Shown piece after piece: positions 1 to 5,308 of a DNA stretch of 5,308 nt (positions are counted from its first letter, which is position 1; each line of letters starts with the position of its first letter). This stretch comes from an uncultured Eubacteriales bacterium (lineage in GTDB: Bacteria > Bacillota > Clostridia > Oscillospirales > Oscillospiraceae). Made by a program: the position numbers and the translations under genes. The stretch lies in contig URQY01000060.1 in NCBI GenBank assembly GCA_900550165.1, positions 1 through 5,308 on the forward strand, in the 5' to 3' direction. The notes below the pieces were generated by a model, which saw only the letters and a list, made by a program, of their open reading frames with translations, was not told where the DNA came from and searched no databases.

Positions 1-126
1 GGAGTTCGCGTCCGCGCCGGACTTTAAGGCGGCGTCGAGCTTGCCCGTCAGGTCGTTGAAGTCCTTCATGCGGATGGCGTCATCCTGCTCCCATGCGGGA
101 AGGTCGTAATTTGCTGTACGTTTCAT
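1..126 (-). CDS. N-terminal part of a phage-tail-associated-like protein (partial, runs off the left edge)
   Basis: Reading the minus strand, an ATG at 126-124 opens a frame of 42 codons with no stop before the window edge. A purine-rich Shine-Dalgarno (AAAAGGAAAA on the minus strand, about 131-140) lies at suitable spacing. The peptide begins MKRTANYDLPAWEQDDAIRM and continues with KDFNDLTGKLDAALKSG. The pattern NYxLxxWxxxDxIxxxDFNxLxxKLDAAL is, from memory, typical of the first residues of small phage-tail or tail-fibre-associated proteins in Clostridia, which usually carry a variable C-terminus. The C-terminal part is outside the window, so the function cannot be confirmed; a chromosomal hypothetical protein with the same N-terminal motif is equally possible. 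The gene is transcribed away from the rightward cluster and is probably unrelated to it, although the 207-229 palindrome lies between the two. Confidence 0.65.
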   Translation of the reverse strand, partial: MKRTANYDLPAWEQDDAIRMKDFNDLTGKLDAALKSGADANS

Positions 127-206
127 GTCAATTTTCCTTTTCCGGCCGCAAAAATAAAAATCGGAAGGGGCCGGCGCGTTTCTCTCTCGCAGCGCGGGCG
201 GGCCTT

Positions 207-229
207 CTAATGATACGATGTATCATTAG
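207..229. promoter_or_regulatory. Perfect palindromic operator candidate
   Basis: The arms CTAATGATAC (207-216) and GTATCATTAG (220-229) are exact reverse complements separated by GAT. A 10+3+10 dyad of this kind fits a site for a dimeric helix-turn-helix repressor or activator such as TetR, GntR or MarR family proteins; the family is inference. It is not followed by a T-run on either strand, so a terminator is unlikely. It sits about 38 bases upstream of the candidate -35 of the MFS-led cluster and about 80 bases upstream of the start of the minus-strand gene, so it could serve either direction. On the minus strand a weak -10-like TATCAT lies inside it (215-210). No regulator gene is present in the window. 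Confidence 0.6.
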
Positions 230-266
230 CGTTTGTTGGACGAAACGGGGCAACGGCCGCTTGTGC

Positions 267-295
267 TTGCTATTTTTTTATGCTTATGTTAAACT
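267..295 (+). promoter_or_regulatory. Candidate sigma-A promoter with extended -10
   Basis: TTGCTA (267-272) matches four of six -35 consensus positions. A 17-base spacer leads to TAAACT (290-295), four of six against TATAAT. The TG at 287-288 gives an extended -10 (TGTTAAACT), which compensates for the modest hexamers, and the spacer carries a T-run at 273-279. Transcription would begin near 302 on an A, leaving a leader of about 40 bases before the ATG at 343. It is the only convincing promoter I see before the four-gene cluster. Confidence 0.55.
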
Positions 296-330
296 GCTAC
301 AATTGAGAAGAAATTCGACAGCGTTCGCAA

Positions 331-342
331 GGAGGACCCTCC
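331..342 (+). promoter_or_regulatory. Strong ribosome binding site that can fold on itself
   Basis: GGAGG at 331-335 (within AAGGAGGA) lies 7 bases before the ATG at 343 and fixes the start of the MFS gene. The next bases allow GGAG (331-334) to pair with CTCC (339-342) across a GACC loop, so the Shine-Dalgarno can be partly masked by a small 4-bp hairpin directly before the start codon. Confidence 0.6.
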
Positions 343-1680
343 ATGAAGCTCGACAACAGGCGCACGGTGCTGGTGGGACTGGCGTTTTTGTCCATCTGCG
401 CGTTCTGGCAGATGTACGACAACATCATCCCGCTGATTTTGACGAACACGTTCCACCTCAACGAGACCGTTTCCGGCGCGATCATGGCGGCGGACAATGT
501 GCTGGCGCTGTTTCTGCTGCCGTTTTTCGGCTCGCTGAGCGACCGCACGAGCACGAAGATCGGGCGGCGGATGCCGTTCATCCTCGGCGGCACGGTGTGC
601 GCGGTGGTTTTGATGAATCTGCTGCCGATCTTCGACAACGGCTACGCCGCGACGGGGGAGAGGGGCAAGCTGGTGCTGTTCGTCGTCGCGCTGGGGCTGC
701 TGCTCGTGGCGATGGGGACGTATCGCTCGCCCGCGGTGGCGCTGATGCCCGACGTGACGCCCAAGCCCCTGCGCTCGCGCGCGAACGCCATCATCAACCT
801 GATGGGCGCGGTGGGCGGCATTCTGTACCTCGCCGCGGCAGCGGTGCTGTATCCCAACAGCAAGACGGCAGGGGCCGCGCACGTGAACTACCGCCCGCTT
901 TTCATCGTGGTGTCGGTGCTGATGGCGGTTTCGGTCATCGTGCTGTACCTCACGACGAACGAGCCGAAGCTCGCGGCGGCGGAGAAGGAGTATGAGGCCG
1001 CGCATCCCGAGCAGCAGCTTGCGGAGGAGGAAGCCGACGGGCATGAGGAACTGCCGAAGCCTGTCAAACGCAGCCTTTTGATGCTACTTTTTTCTATCTC
1101 GCTGTGGTATATTGGCTACAACGGCGTGACGACGTGGTGGACGACCTATGTCGGGCGCGTGATGGGGCAGGGGCTCGGCGGTGCGTCGACGTGCCTGCTC
1201 GTCGCGACGGGCGGCGCGATCGTGTCGTACATCCCGGTGGGGCAGCTCGCCTCGAAGATCGGACGCAAAAAGACGATCCAGGGCGGCGTTATCCTGCTGG
1301 CGGCGTGCTTTGCCTCGGGGTATTTTCTGACGACGCACTATCAGCGCATCACGGGCTTGATGTTCGTCATTTTTGCGCTCGTCGGCCTTGCGTGGGCGGC
1401 GATCAATGTCAATTCGCTGCCGATGGTTGTGGAAATGTGCAAGGGCAGCGATATCGGCAAGTTCACGGGCTACTACTACACGTTCTCGATGGCGGCGCAG
1501 GTCGTGACGCCGATCCTGGCGGGCACGCTCCTGAAGCATATCAGCTACAGCGTGCTGTTCCCGTATGCGGCGTTCTTCGTGGCGTGCAGCTTTGTGACGA
1601 TGTGCTTCGTGCGCCACGGCGACTGCAAGGTGGAGGCCAAGGCCGGCCTTGCGGCGTATGAGGATATGGATGCGGACTAA
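343..1680 (+). CDS. MFS transporter, SLC45/sucrose-symporter-like
   Basis: This 445-residue integral membrane protein is a Major Facilitator Superfamily secondary transporter, probably a cation-coupled symporter of a sugar-like or other small polar solute. Hydrophobic segments fit about 12 membrane helices in two halves. The loop between helices 2 and 3 (about 63-79) carries the MFS motif A in the form GSLSDRTSTKIGRRMPF; the GRRxPF ending is characteristic of the SLC45/sucrose transporter and GPH-like branches. The second half has the degenerate repeat of that motif, GQLASKIGRKK (300-310), and a WAAINVNSLP segment (351-360) followed by GKFTGYYYTFSMAAQ, again as in that branch. A charged, acidic central cytoplasmic loop (about 206-243) links the halves. 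The ATG at 343 has a strong RBS. It is the first gene of the rightward cluster; the substrate cannot be read from the sequence. Confidence 0.88.
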   Translation: MKLDNRRTVLVGLAFLSICAFWQMYDNIIPLILTNTFHLNETVSGAIMAADNVLALFLLPFFGSLSDRTSTKIGRRMPFILGGTVCAVVLMNLLPIFDNGYAATGERGKLVLFVVALGLLLVAMGTYRSPAVALMPDVTPKPLRSRANAIINLMGAVGGILYLAAAAVLYPNSKTAGAAHVNYRPLFIVVSVLMAVSVIVLYLTTNEPKLAAAEKEYEAAHPEQQLAEEEADGHEELPKPVKRSLLMLLFSISLWYIGYNGVTTWWTTYVGRVMGQGLGGASTCLLVATGGAIVSYIPVGQLASKIGRKKTIQGGVILLAACFASGYFLTTHYQRITGLMFVIFALVGLAWAAINVNSLPMVVEMCKGSDIGKFTGYYYTFSMAAQVVTPILAGTLLKHISYSVLFPYAAFFVACSFVTMCFVRHGDCKVEAKAGLAAYEDMDAD

Positions 1681-1704
1681 ATCGAATACAAGAAGTGATC
1701 TGAA

Positions 1705-2529
1705 TTGAAAATTTTACTGATCGTTGTCGGAATTTGTCTGATTCTGGCGCTTGCGTGGGCGATTTTGCTGCGCGCGCGGCGCGGGACGGAGTCGATGACG
1801 GCGCTGCGGAAATTCCGCTATGCGCACCGCGGGCTCTACGATAAGGCGGCGGGCATTCCGGAAAATTCGATGGAGGCCTTCTCGCGCGCCGTCGCGCGGG
1901 GCTTTGGCGCGGAGCTTGACGTGCATCTGCTGCGCGACGGGACGCTCGCCGTGTTCCACGACAGCGACGTGAAGCGTATGACGGGCCGAGAGGGGTACCT
2001 GGAGGACCTGAGCGCGGACGAGCTGAAGAACTATCCGCTGGACGGCACGCGGGAGACCATTCCGCAGTTCAAGGATGTGTTGGCACTGTTCGAGGGCACG
2101 GGTCTGCCGCTCATTGTGGAGGTCAAGAGCTTTCGCGACAATTTTGCCGAGCTGACAGAGCGCACGATGGCGGAACTCGACAAGTTTGACGTCAAGTACT
2201 GCGTGGAGTCGTTCGACCCGCGGTGCGTGGCGTGGCTGAAAAAGCACCGGCCAGAGGTCATCCGCGGGCAGTTGAGCTGCGACTTTTTGAAAGACCGCGG
2301 CAATTTGAGCCTGCCGATGGCGTTTGCGACGACGAACCTGCTGGGCAACATCAGCGCGCAGCCGGATTTTGTCGCCTACAAATTTGAAGATAAGAAAAAC
2401 TGGGCGCCGCGCCTGTGCCGCAGGCTCTACGGCGCGCAGGGCGTGTACTGGACCATCCGCACGAAGGAGGATCTGGAGATCGCCGAGCGCGAGGACGCGA
2501 TCGCCATTTTCGAGCGGTTTATTCCCTAA
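1705..2529 (+). CDS. Membrane-anchored glycerophosphodiester phosphodiesterase (GDPD)
   Basis: This 274-residue protein belongs to the GDPD family of TIM-barrel enzymes, which hydrolyse glycerophosphodiesters to glycerol 3-phosphate and an alcohol using a divalent metal. The catalytic set is present: HRG (H41, R42), PENS (E54), the metal pair in AELDVH (E70, D72), the second histidine in VFHD (H85), IVEVK (E139, K141), ESFDP (168-172) and YWTIRT near the end (248-253). Residues 3-22 form one hydrophobic helix followed by RARR, an anchor typical of single-pass clostridial GDPDs; there is no signal peptidase site. The start is TTG at 1705, chosen because it keeps this helix; a purine-rich AAGAAGTGA (1690-1698) is a weak RBS. 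The first in-frame ATG downstream (1795) would remove the anchor. It begins 24 bases after the MFS stop, so co-transcription is likely. The natural substrate could be a phospholipid breakdown product or a lipoteichoic-acid unit. Confidence 0.88.
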   Translation: MKILLIVVGICLILALAWAILLRARRGTESMTALRKFRYAHRGLYDKAAGIPENSMEAFSRAVARGFGAELDVHLLRDGTLAVFHDSDVKRMTGREGYLEDLSADELKNYPLDGTRETIPQFKDVLALFEGTGLPLIVEVKSFRDNFAELTERTMAELDKFDVKYCVESFDPRCVAWLKKHRPEVIRGQLSCDFLKDRGNLSLPMAFATTNLLGNISAQPDFVAYKFEDKKNWAPRLCRRLYGAQGVYWTIRTKEDLEIAEREDAIAIFERFIP

Positions 2530-2595
2530 AGAGGAGTCCCACTTGTGGAAGGGTGGGGAAAAAAAGCAAAACCGAAAGAAAAGGAAGAAGGTTTT

Positions 2596-3474
2596 ATGGC
2601 AGAACAGAAAAGACGCTGGGGCGACCGGCGCGACGCAACACTGCTGCGGGATGTGGATTCTCTGCACTTTATCATGGGCATCATCTATCCCAACCGCGCG
2701 GACAACGAGGCGTATATCGCAGAGCGCGTGAATTTAGAGCCCATCAAGGACTACATTGCGACGAAAAACTATGAGGGCATTCCGTTCAAGTACACGTTTT
2801 TCCACGTGATCCTGACGGCGCTCGTTAAGACGGTCATTTTACGGCCGAAGCTCAACCGCTTTTACGCGAATGAAAACTACTATCAGCGCAATAAGGTGAC
2901 AGCGGGCTTTGTCATCAAAAAGGAGTTTGCCGACGGCAGCGAAGAGGCCATGGCTCTGCTGGAGATAAAGCCTGAGAGCACCATCGACACGATCCACGAG
3001 GAGATCCACCAGGAGGTTGCGGCCTGCCGCGAGCAGAAGAAGGTCAACACGACCGACAACAGCATGAACGTGCTCAACAGCCTGCCGCGCTTTTTGTCCA
3101 AGGCGGCGGTGCGCTTCATCCGCTGGCTCGACAAGCACGGCTGGTGCCCCGATTTCCTGATCGGCAAGGACCCGAACTACAGTTCGGTGTTCATCTCCAA
3201 CCTCGGTTCCATTCATCTCAAAAGCGGCTACCACCACCTGACGAACTGGGGCACGAGCTCGCTGTTCTGCATCATCGGCGAAAAGAAGTGGACGCCGCTG
3301 TACGACGAGCACGGCCTTGTCGAAATGCAGGAGACGGTCGACCTCGGCCTCACCGTGGATGAGCGCATTGCCGACGGCTATTATTACGCCAAGAGCGTGC
3401 GCCTTTTCAAATACTTATTAGAACACCCTACCCTTTTGGAACGACCCTTATCGGAGGAAGTAGATTATGAGTGA
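2596..3474 (+). CDS. CAT/E2-like acyltransferase-fold protein lacking the catalytic histidine
   Basis: This 292-residue protein resembles the catalytic domain of 2-oxoacid dehydrogenase E2 and chloramphenicol acetyltransferase (CoA-dependent acyltransferases). E2-like blocks appear in order: TFFHVILTALVKTVILRPKLNRF (67-89, written here as one block start TFFHV and end LNRF), VTAGFVIKKE (101-110), SVFISNLGSIHL (197-208), and TVDERIADGYYYAKSVRLF (253-271). The last aligns with the E2 active-site motif DHRxxDG, but here it reads DERIADG (255-261), with Glu256 where the catalytic histidine is expected. No lipoyl or E1-binding domain precedes the fold, so it is not a normal dehydrogenase subunit. 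I chose ATG 2596, backed by AAGGAAGAAGG, because RRWGDRRD then lies near the N-terminus as in relatives I recall. GTG 2545 with GAGGAG (2531-2536) is a real alternative adding 17 charged residues. The stop overlaps the next gene by 8 bases. Confidence 0.8.
   Translation: MAEQKRRWGDRRDATLLRDVDSLHFIMGIIYPNRADNEAYIAERVNLEPIKDYIATKNYEGIPFKYTFFHVILTALVKTVILRPKLNRFYANENYYQRNKVTAGFVIKKEFADGSEEAMALLEIKPESTIDTIHEEIHQEVAACREQKKVNTTDNSMNVLNSLPRFLSKAAVRFIRWLDKHGWCPDFLIGKDPNYSSVFISNLGSIHLKSGYHHLTNWGTSSLFCIIGEKKWTPLYDEHGLVEMQETVDLGLTVDERIADGYYYAKSVRLFKYLLEHPTLLERPLSEEVDYE
3453..3469 (+). promoter_or_regulatory. RBS of the acyl-CoA synthetase inside the preceding gene
   Basis: GGAGGA (3453-3458) lies 8 bases before the ATG at 3467 and is embedded in the last codons of the E2-like gene, whose TGA is at 3472-3474. 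The ATGAGTGA overlap is a classic arrangement for translational coupling. The codons just upstream (TTA TTA GAA, CTA, CTT) are unusually A+T-rich for this window, which may keep the site unstructured. Confidence 0.7.
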
Positions 3475-5197
3475 TTCCATTGTCAGAACGCCCTGGAAGG
3501 ACTATATGGGCGAGGTGCCGATGCACCTGGAGTATTTCAACGGCTCGATGTTCGAGGCCGTGGAGAATGTTGCAAAGAAGTATCCCAACAACATTGCCTT
3601 CACATTTATGGGCAAATCGACGACCTACCGCCAGATGATCCGCGAGATCGAGCAGTGCGCCAAGGCGCTCAAGACCATCGGCGTGCGCGAGGGCGACAAG
3701 GTGACCATCGCCATGCCGAACTGCCCGCAGGCGATCTATATGTTCTACGCGGTCAACCTTGTCGGCGGCATTGCGAACATGATCCATCCGCTGTCGGCAG
3801 AGAAGGAGATCGAGTTTTACCTGAACGCCTCGGAAAGCGTGGCGGCGGTGACGCTCGACCAGTTCTACAACAAGTTTGAAAAGGTGCGCGAGCGCACGAA
3901 GGTCGTGAACATGATCATCGCAAGCGTGCGCGACGCGCTGTCTCCGACGATCAAGGCGGGCTATATGCTCACCGAGGGACGCAAGATCGAGAAAATCCCC
4001 GAGGATGCGCCGGTCATCATGTGGAAGGACTTCATGAAGCTCTCCCGCTCCTGCTATTATAAGACCTATAAGGTCAAGCGCGAGGGCGCGGACCCCGCTG
4101 TGATCCTCTATTCCGGCGGTACGACCGGCACGACGAAGGGCATCGTGCTGACGAACAAGAACTTCAACGCCCTCGGCCAGCAGGTCATCGCGGCGAACCC
4201 GATGTTCCGCCCCGGTGATCGGATGCTCGCGGCGATGCCGCTCTTCCACGGCTTCGGCCTCGGCGTGTGCGTGCACACGATGCTCTCCCAGGGCGGGCGC
4301 TGCATCCTGATCCCGCGCTTTACGGCCAAGAGCTATGCAAAGCAGATCGTGAAGTATAAGTGCAACTTCATCGCCGGCGTGCCGACGCTCTATGAAGCGC
4401 TGCTGAGACTTCCCAGCATGGACGGGGCGAACCTGAGCTCGCTCAAGGGCGTGTTCTCCGGCGGCGACAGCCTGAGTATCGAGCTGAAGAAGAAGTTCGA
4501 CAAGTTCCTCTATGACCACAAGGCGTCCATTCAGGTGCGCGAGGGCTACGGCACGACCGAGACGGTCACGGCCTGCTGCCTGACGCCGCCGCATATGTTC
4601 AAGGAGGGCTCCATCGGCCTGCCGTTCCCGGATACCTACATCAAGATCGTCGAGCCGGACACTGACCGGGAGGTTCCCTACGGGCAGGAGGGCGAGATCC
4701 TGCTCGCGGGCCCGACCGTGATGAAGGAGTACATGAACAACCCCGAGGAGACGGCGCAGACGCTGCGCACGCACGCGGACGGCCTGACGTGGGTCTACAC
4801 GGGTGACCTCGGCGTGATGGACGAGCAGGGCTTCATCTACTTCCGCGGCCGCGCCAAGCGCATGATCATCTCCTCGGGCTACAACGTCTACCCGGGACAG
4901 ATCGAGAACATCCTCGACGCGCACGAGTACGTGCAGATGAGCTGCGTGATCGGCGTGCCCGATCCCTACAAGATGCAGAAGGTCAAGGCATTCGTCAAGC
5001 TTGCCGCCGGTGTGCCCGCGACCGAGGACACGAGACAGGCGCTGCTCGCCTACTGCCGCAAGAATGTTGCGAAGTACGCCATGCCTTACGACATCGAGTT
5101 CAAGGAGGATATGCCCAAGACTCTGGTTGGTAAGGTGGCGTATCGCCAGCTGGAGGAAGAAGAACTTTCTAAGCTGAAAGCTCAGGAAGAGAAATAA
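3467..5197 (+). CDS. AMP-forming acyl-CoA synthetase (fatty-acid--CoA ligase-like)
   Basis: This 576-residue cytoplasmic enzyme belongs to the ANL superfamily: it would activate a carboxylic acid with ATP to an acyl-adenylate and pass it to CoA. The family motifs are all present and in order: the phosphate-binding loop YSGGTTGTTKG (215-225), PLFHGFG (258-264), GYGTTE (360-365), the ribose-binding YTGDLG (444-449), the hinge FRGRAKRMIISSGYNVYP (459-476), and the C-terminal PKTLVGK with the adenylation lysine K556. Length is normal for medium/long-chain acyl-CoA synthetases; there is no carrier-protein domain, so it is not an NRPS module. The start is fixed by GGAGGA at 3453. It is the last gene of the cluster, overlapping the E2-like gene by 8 bases, which suggests matched production and perhaps a shared acyl substrate. 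Chain length and substrate are not readable; aryl or other acids are possible, but the fatty-acid-ligase look is the best guess. Confidence 0.9.
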   Translation: MSDSIVRTPWKDYMGEVPMHLEYFNGSMFEAVENVAKKYPNNIAFTFMGKSTTYRQMIREIEQCAKALKTIGVREGDKVTIAMPNCPQAIYMFYAVNLVGGIANMIHPLSAEKEIEFYLNASESVAAVTLDQFYNKFEKVRERTKVVNMIIASVRDALSPTIKAGYMLTEGRKIEKIPEDAPVIMWKDFMKLSRSCYYKTYKVKREGADPAVILYSGGTTGTTKGIVLTNKNFNALGQQVIAANPMFRPGDRMLAAMPLFHGFGLGVCVHTMLSQGGRCILIPRFTAKSYAKQIVKYKCNFIAGVPTLYEALLRLPSMDGANLSSLKGVFSGGDSLSIELKKKFDKFLYDHKASIQVREGYGTTETVTACCLTPPHMFKEGSIGLPFPDTYIKIVEPDTDREVPYGQEGEILLAGPTVMKEYMNNPEETAQTLRTHADGLTWVYTGDLGVMDEQGFIYFRGRAKRMIISSGYNVYPGQIENILDAHEYVQMSCVIGVPDPYKMQKVKAFVKLAAGVPATEDTRQALLAYCRKNVAKYAMPYDIEFKEDMPKTLVGKVAYRQLEEEELSKLKAQEEK

Positions 5198-5204
5198 GGG
5201 TTCT

Positions 5205-5248
5205 CCTGCATTATGCAGGGTGGGTTTTCCCTGCGCTGCACAGGGGAA
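5205..5248 (+). other. Cluster of small, mutually exclusive hairpins in the 3' region
   Basis: Three stems can form between the last stop codon and the terminator. CCTGCA (5205-5210) pairs with TGCAGG (5214-5219). GCAGGG (5215-5220) can instead pair with CCCTGC (5229-5234). TTTCCCTG (5226-5233) pairs with CAGGGGAA (5241-5248), including one G-T wobble, around the loop CGCTGCA. The second stem uses arms of both the others, so stems 1 and 3 exclude stem 2. A role in mRNA 3'-end stability is possible; no function is shown. Confidence 0.45.
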
Positions 5249-5256
5249 CGGAAGAC

Positions 5257-5294
5257 AAAGGGGGTATTCTCTTTCCGAAGAGAATACCCCCTTT
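5257..5294. terminator. Strong hairpin terminator, possibly bidirectional
   Basis: AAAGGGGGTATTCTCTT (5257-5273) and AAGAGAATACCCCCTTT (5278-5294) are perfect reverse complements around a TCCG loop, which in RNA is a UNCG-type tetraloop. The stem starts 59 bases after the stop of the acyl-CoA synthetase gene. The T-run is only three bases and is part of the stem on both strands, so termination could occur in either direction. It closes the rightward cluster and could also serve a gene beyond the right edge. Confidence 0.8.
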
Positions 5295-5308
5295 AGATCC
5301 CCCAGAGA

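Noticed and set aside
142..174. CCGGCC (142-147) and GGCCGG (169-174) as a hairpin
   Set aside because: The stem has six pairs with a loop of 21 bases and no T-run after it; such G+C repeats are common by chance here.
93..995. Plus-strand open frame of 300 codons overlapping the MFS gene
   Set aside because: It crosses the intergenic operator and promoter and then runs in a second frame of the MFS gene with Arg/Ala/Gly/His-rich low-complexity sequence and no family resemblance.
289..1044. Minus-strand open frame opposite the first half of the MFS gene
   Set aside because: It is His/Arg-rich antisense sequence with no RBS or domain, and it would run through the candidate -10 of the cluster.
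1714..2667. Minus-strand open frame of 317 codons opposite the GDPD gene
   Set aside because: It is an antisense shadow: Arg/Gln/His-rich without motifs, and the plus frame carries the GDPD catalytic residues.
2596..3474. The E2-like gene as part of a pyruvate or branched-chain dehydrogenase complex
   Set aside because: There is no lipoyl domain, no E1-binding domain and no E1 or E3 gene nearby, and the active-site histidine is missing.
3428..4924. Long minus-strand open frame of 498 codons opposite the acyl-CoA synthetase
   Set aside because: It mirrors the real gene; its peptide is rich in His, Arg, Leu, Asp and Val with no recognisable domain, as expected from the antisense of a G+C-biased gene. 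The plus strand carries the complete ANL motif set.
1..5308. tRNA, rRNA, CRISPR array, insertion sequence or riboswitch
   Set aside because: I saw no cloverleaf, no regularly spaced repeats, no transposase or terminal inverted repeats, and the 40-base leader is too short for a known riboswitch.

Overview
The window is visibly G+C-rich, with purine-rich AGGAGG-type ribosome binding sites, tight gene spacing and GTG/TTG start options. Together with the protein types this suggests a high-GC Firmicute of the Clostridia, most like the Oscillospiraceae/Ruminococcaceae gut lineages. That assignment is inferred from style and protein resemblance, not from a marker gene.

Layout. Positions 1-126 hold the start (42 codons) of a minus-strand gene that runs off the left edge; its N-terminus resembles small phage-tail-associated proteins of Clostridia. 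The divergent intergenic region (127-342) contains a perfect 10-bp inverted repeat with a 3-bp spacer (207-229), a likely operator, and a plausible extended -10 sigma-A promoter (267-295). A rightward cluster of four genes follows: a 12-TM MFS transporter with SLC45/sucrose-symporter-like motifs (343-1680), a membrane-anchored glycerophosphodiester phosphodiesterase (1705-2529), a chloramphenicol-acetyltransferase/E2-like acyltransferase-fold protein whose usual catalytic histidine is replaced by glutamate (2596-3474), and an AMP-forming acyl-CoA synthetase (3467-5197). The last two genes overlap by 8 bases. The cluster ends with a 3' region of competing small hairpins (5205-5248) and a 17-bp perfect terminator stem (5257-5294).

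How the genes may work together. The spacing, single strong promoter candidate and single terminator argue for one transcript. The chemistry points to lipid or acyl metabolism: the phosphodiesterase would release an alcohol and glycerol 3-phosphate from a glycerophosphodiester, the synthetase would activate a carboxylic acid as acyl-CoA, and the E2-like protein would bind or transfer the acyl group. The transporter would move a small solute that cannot be named from the sequence. The joint pathway is inference. The most interesting points are the E2-like protein with the lost histidine coupled to the acyl-CoA synthetase, and the clean upstream palindrome.
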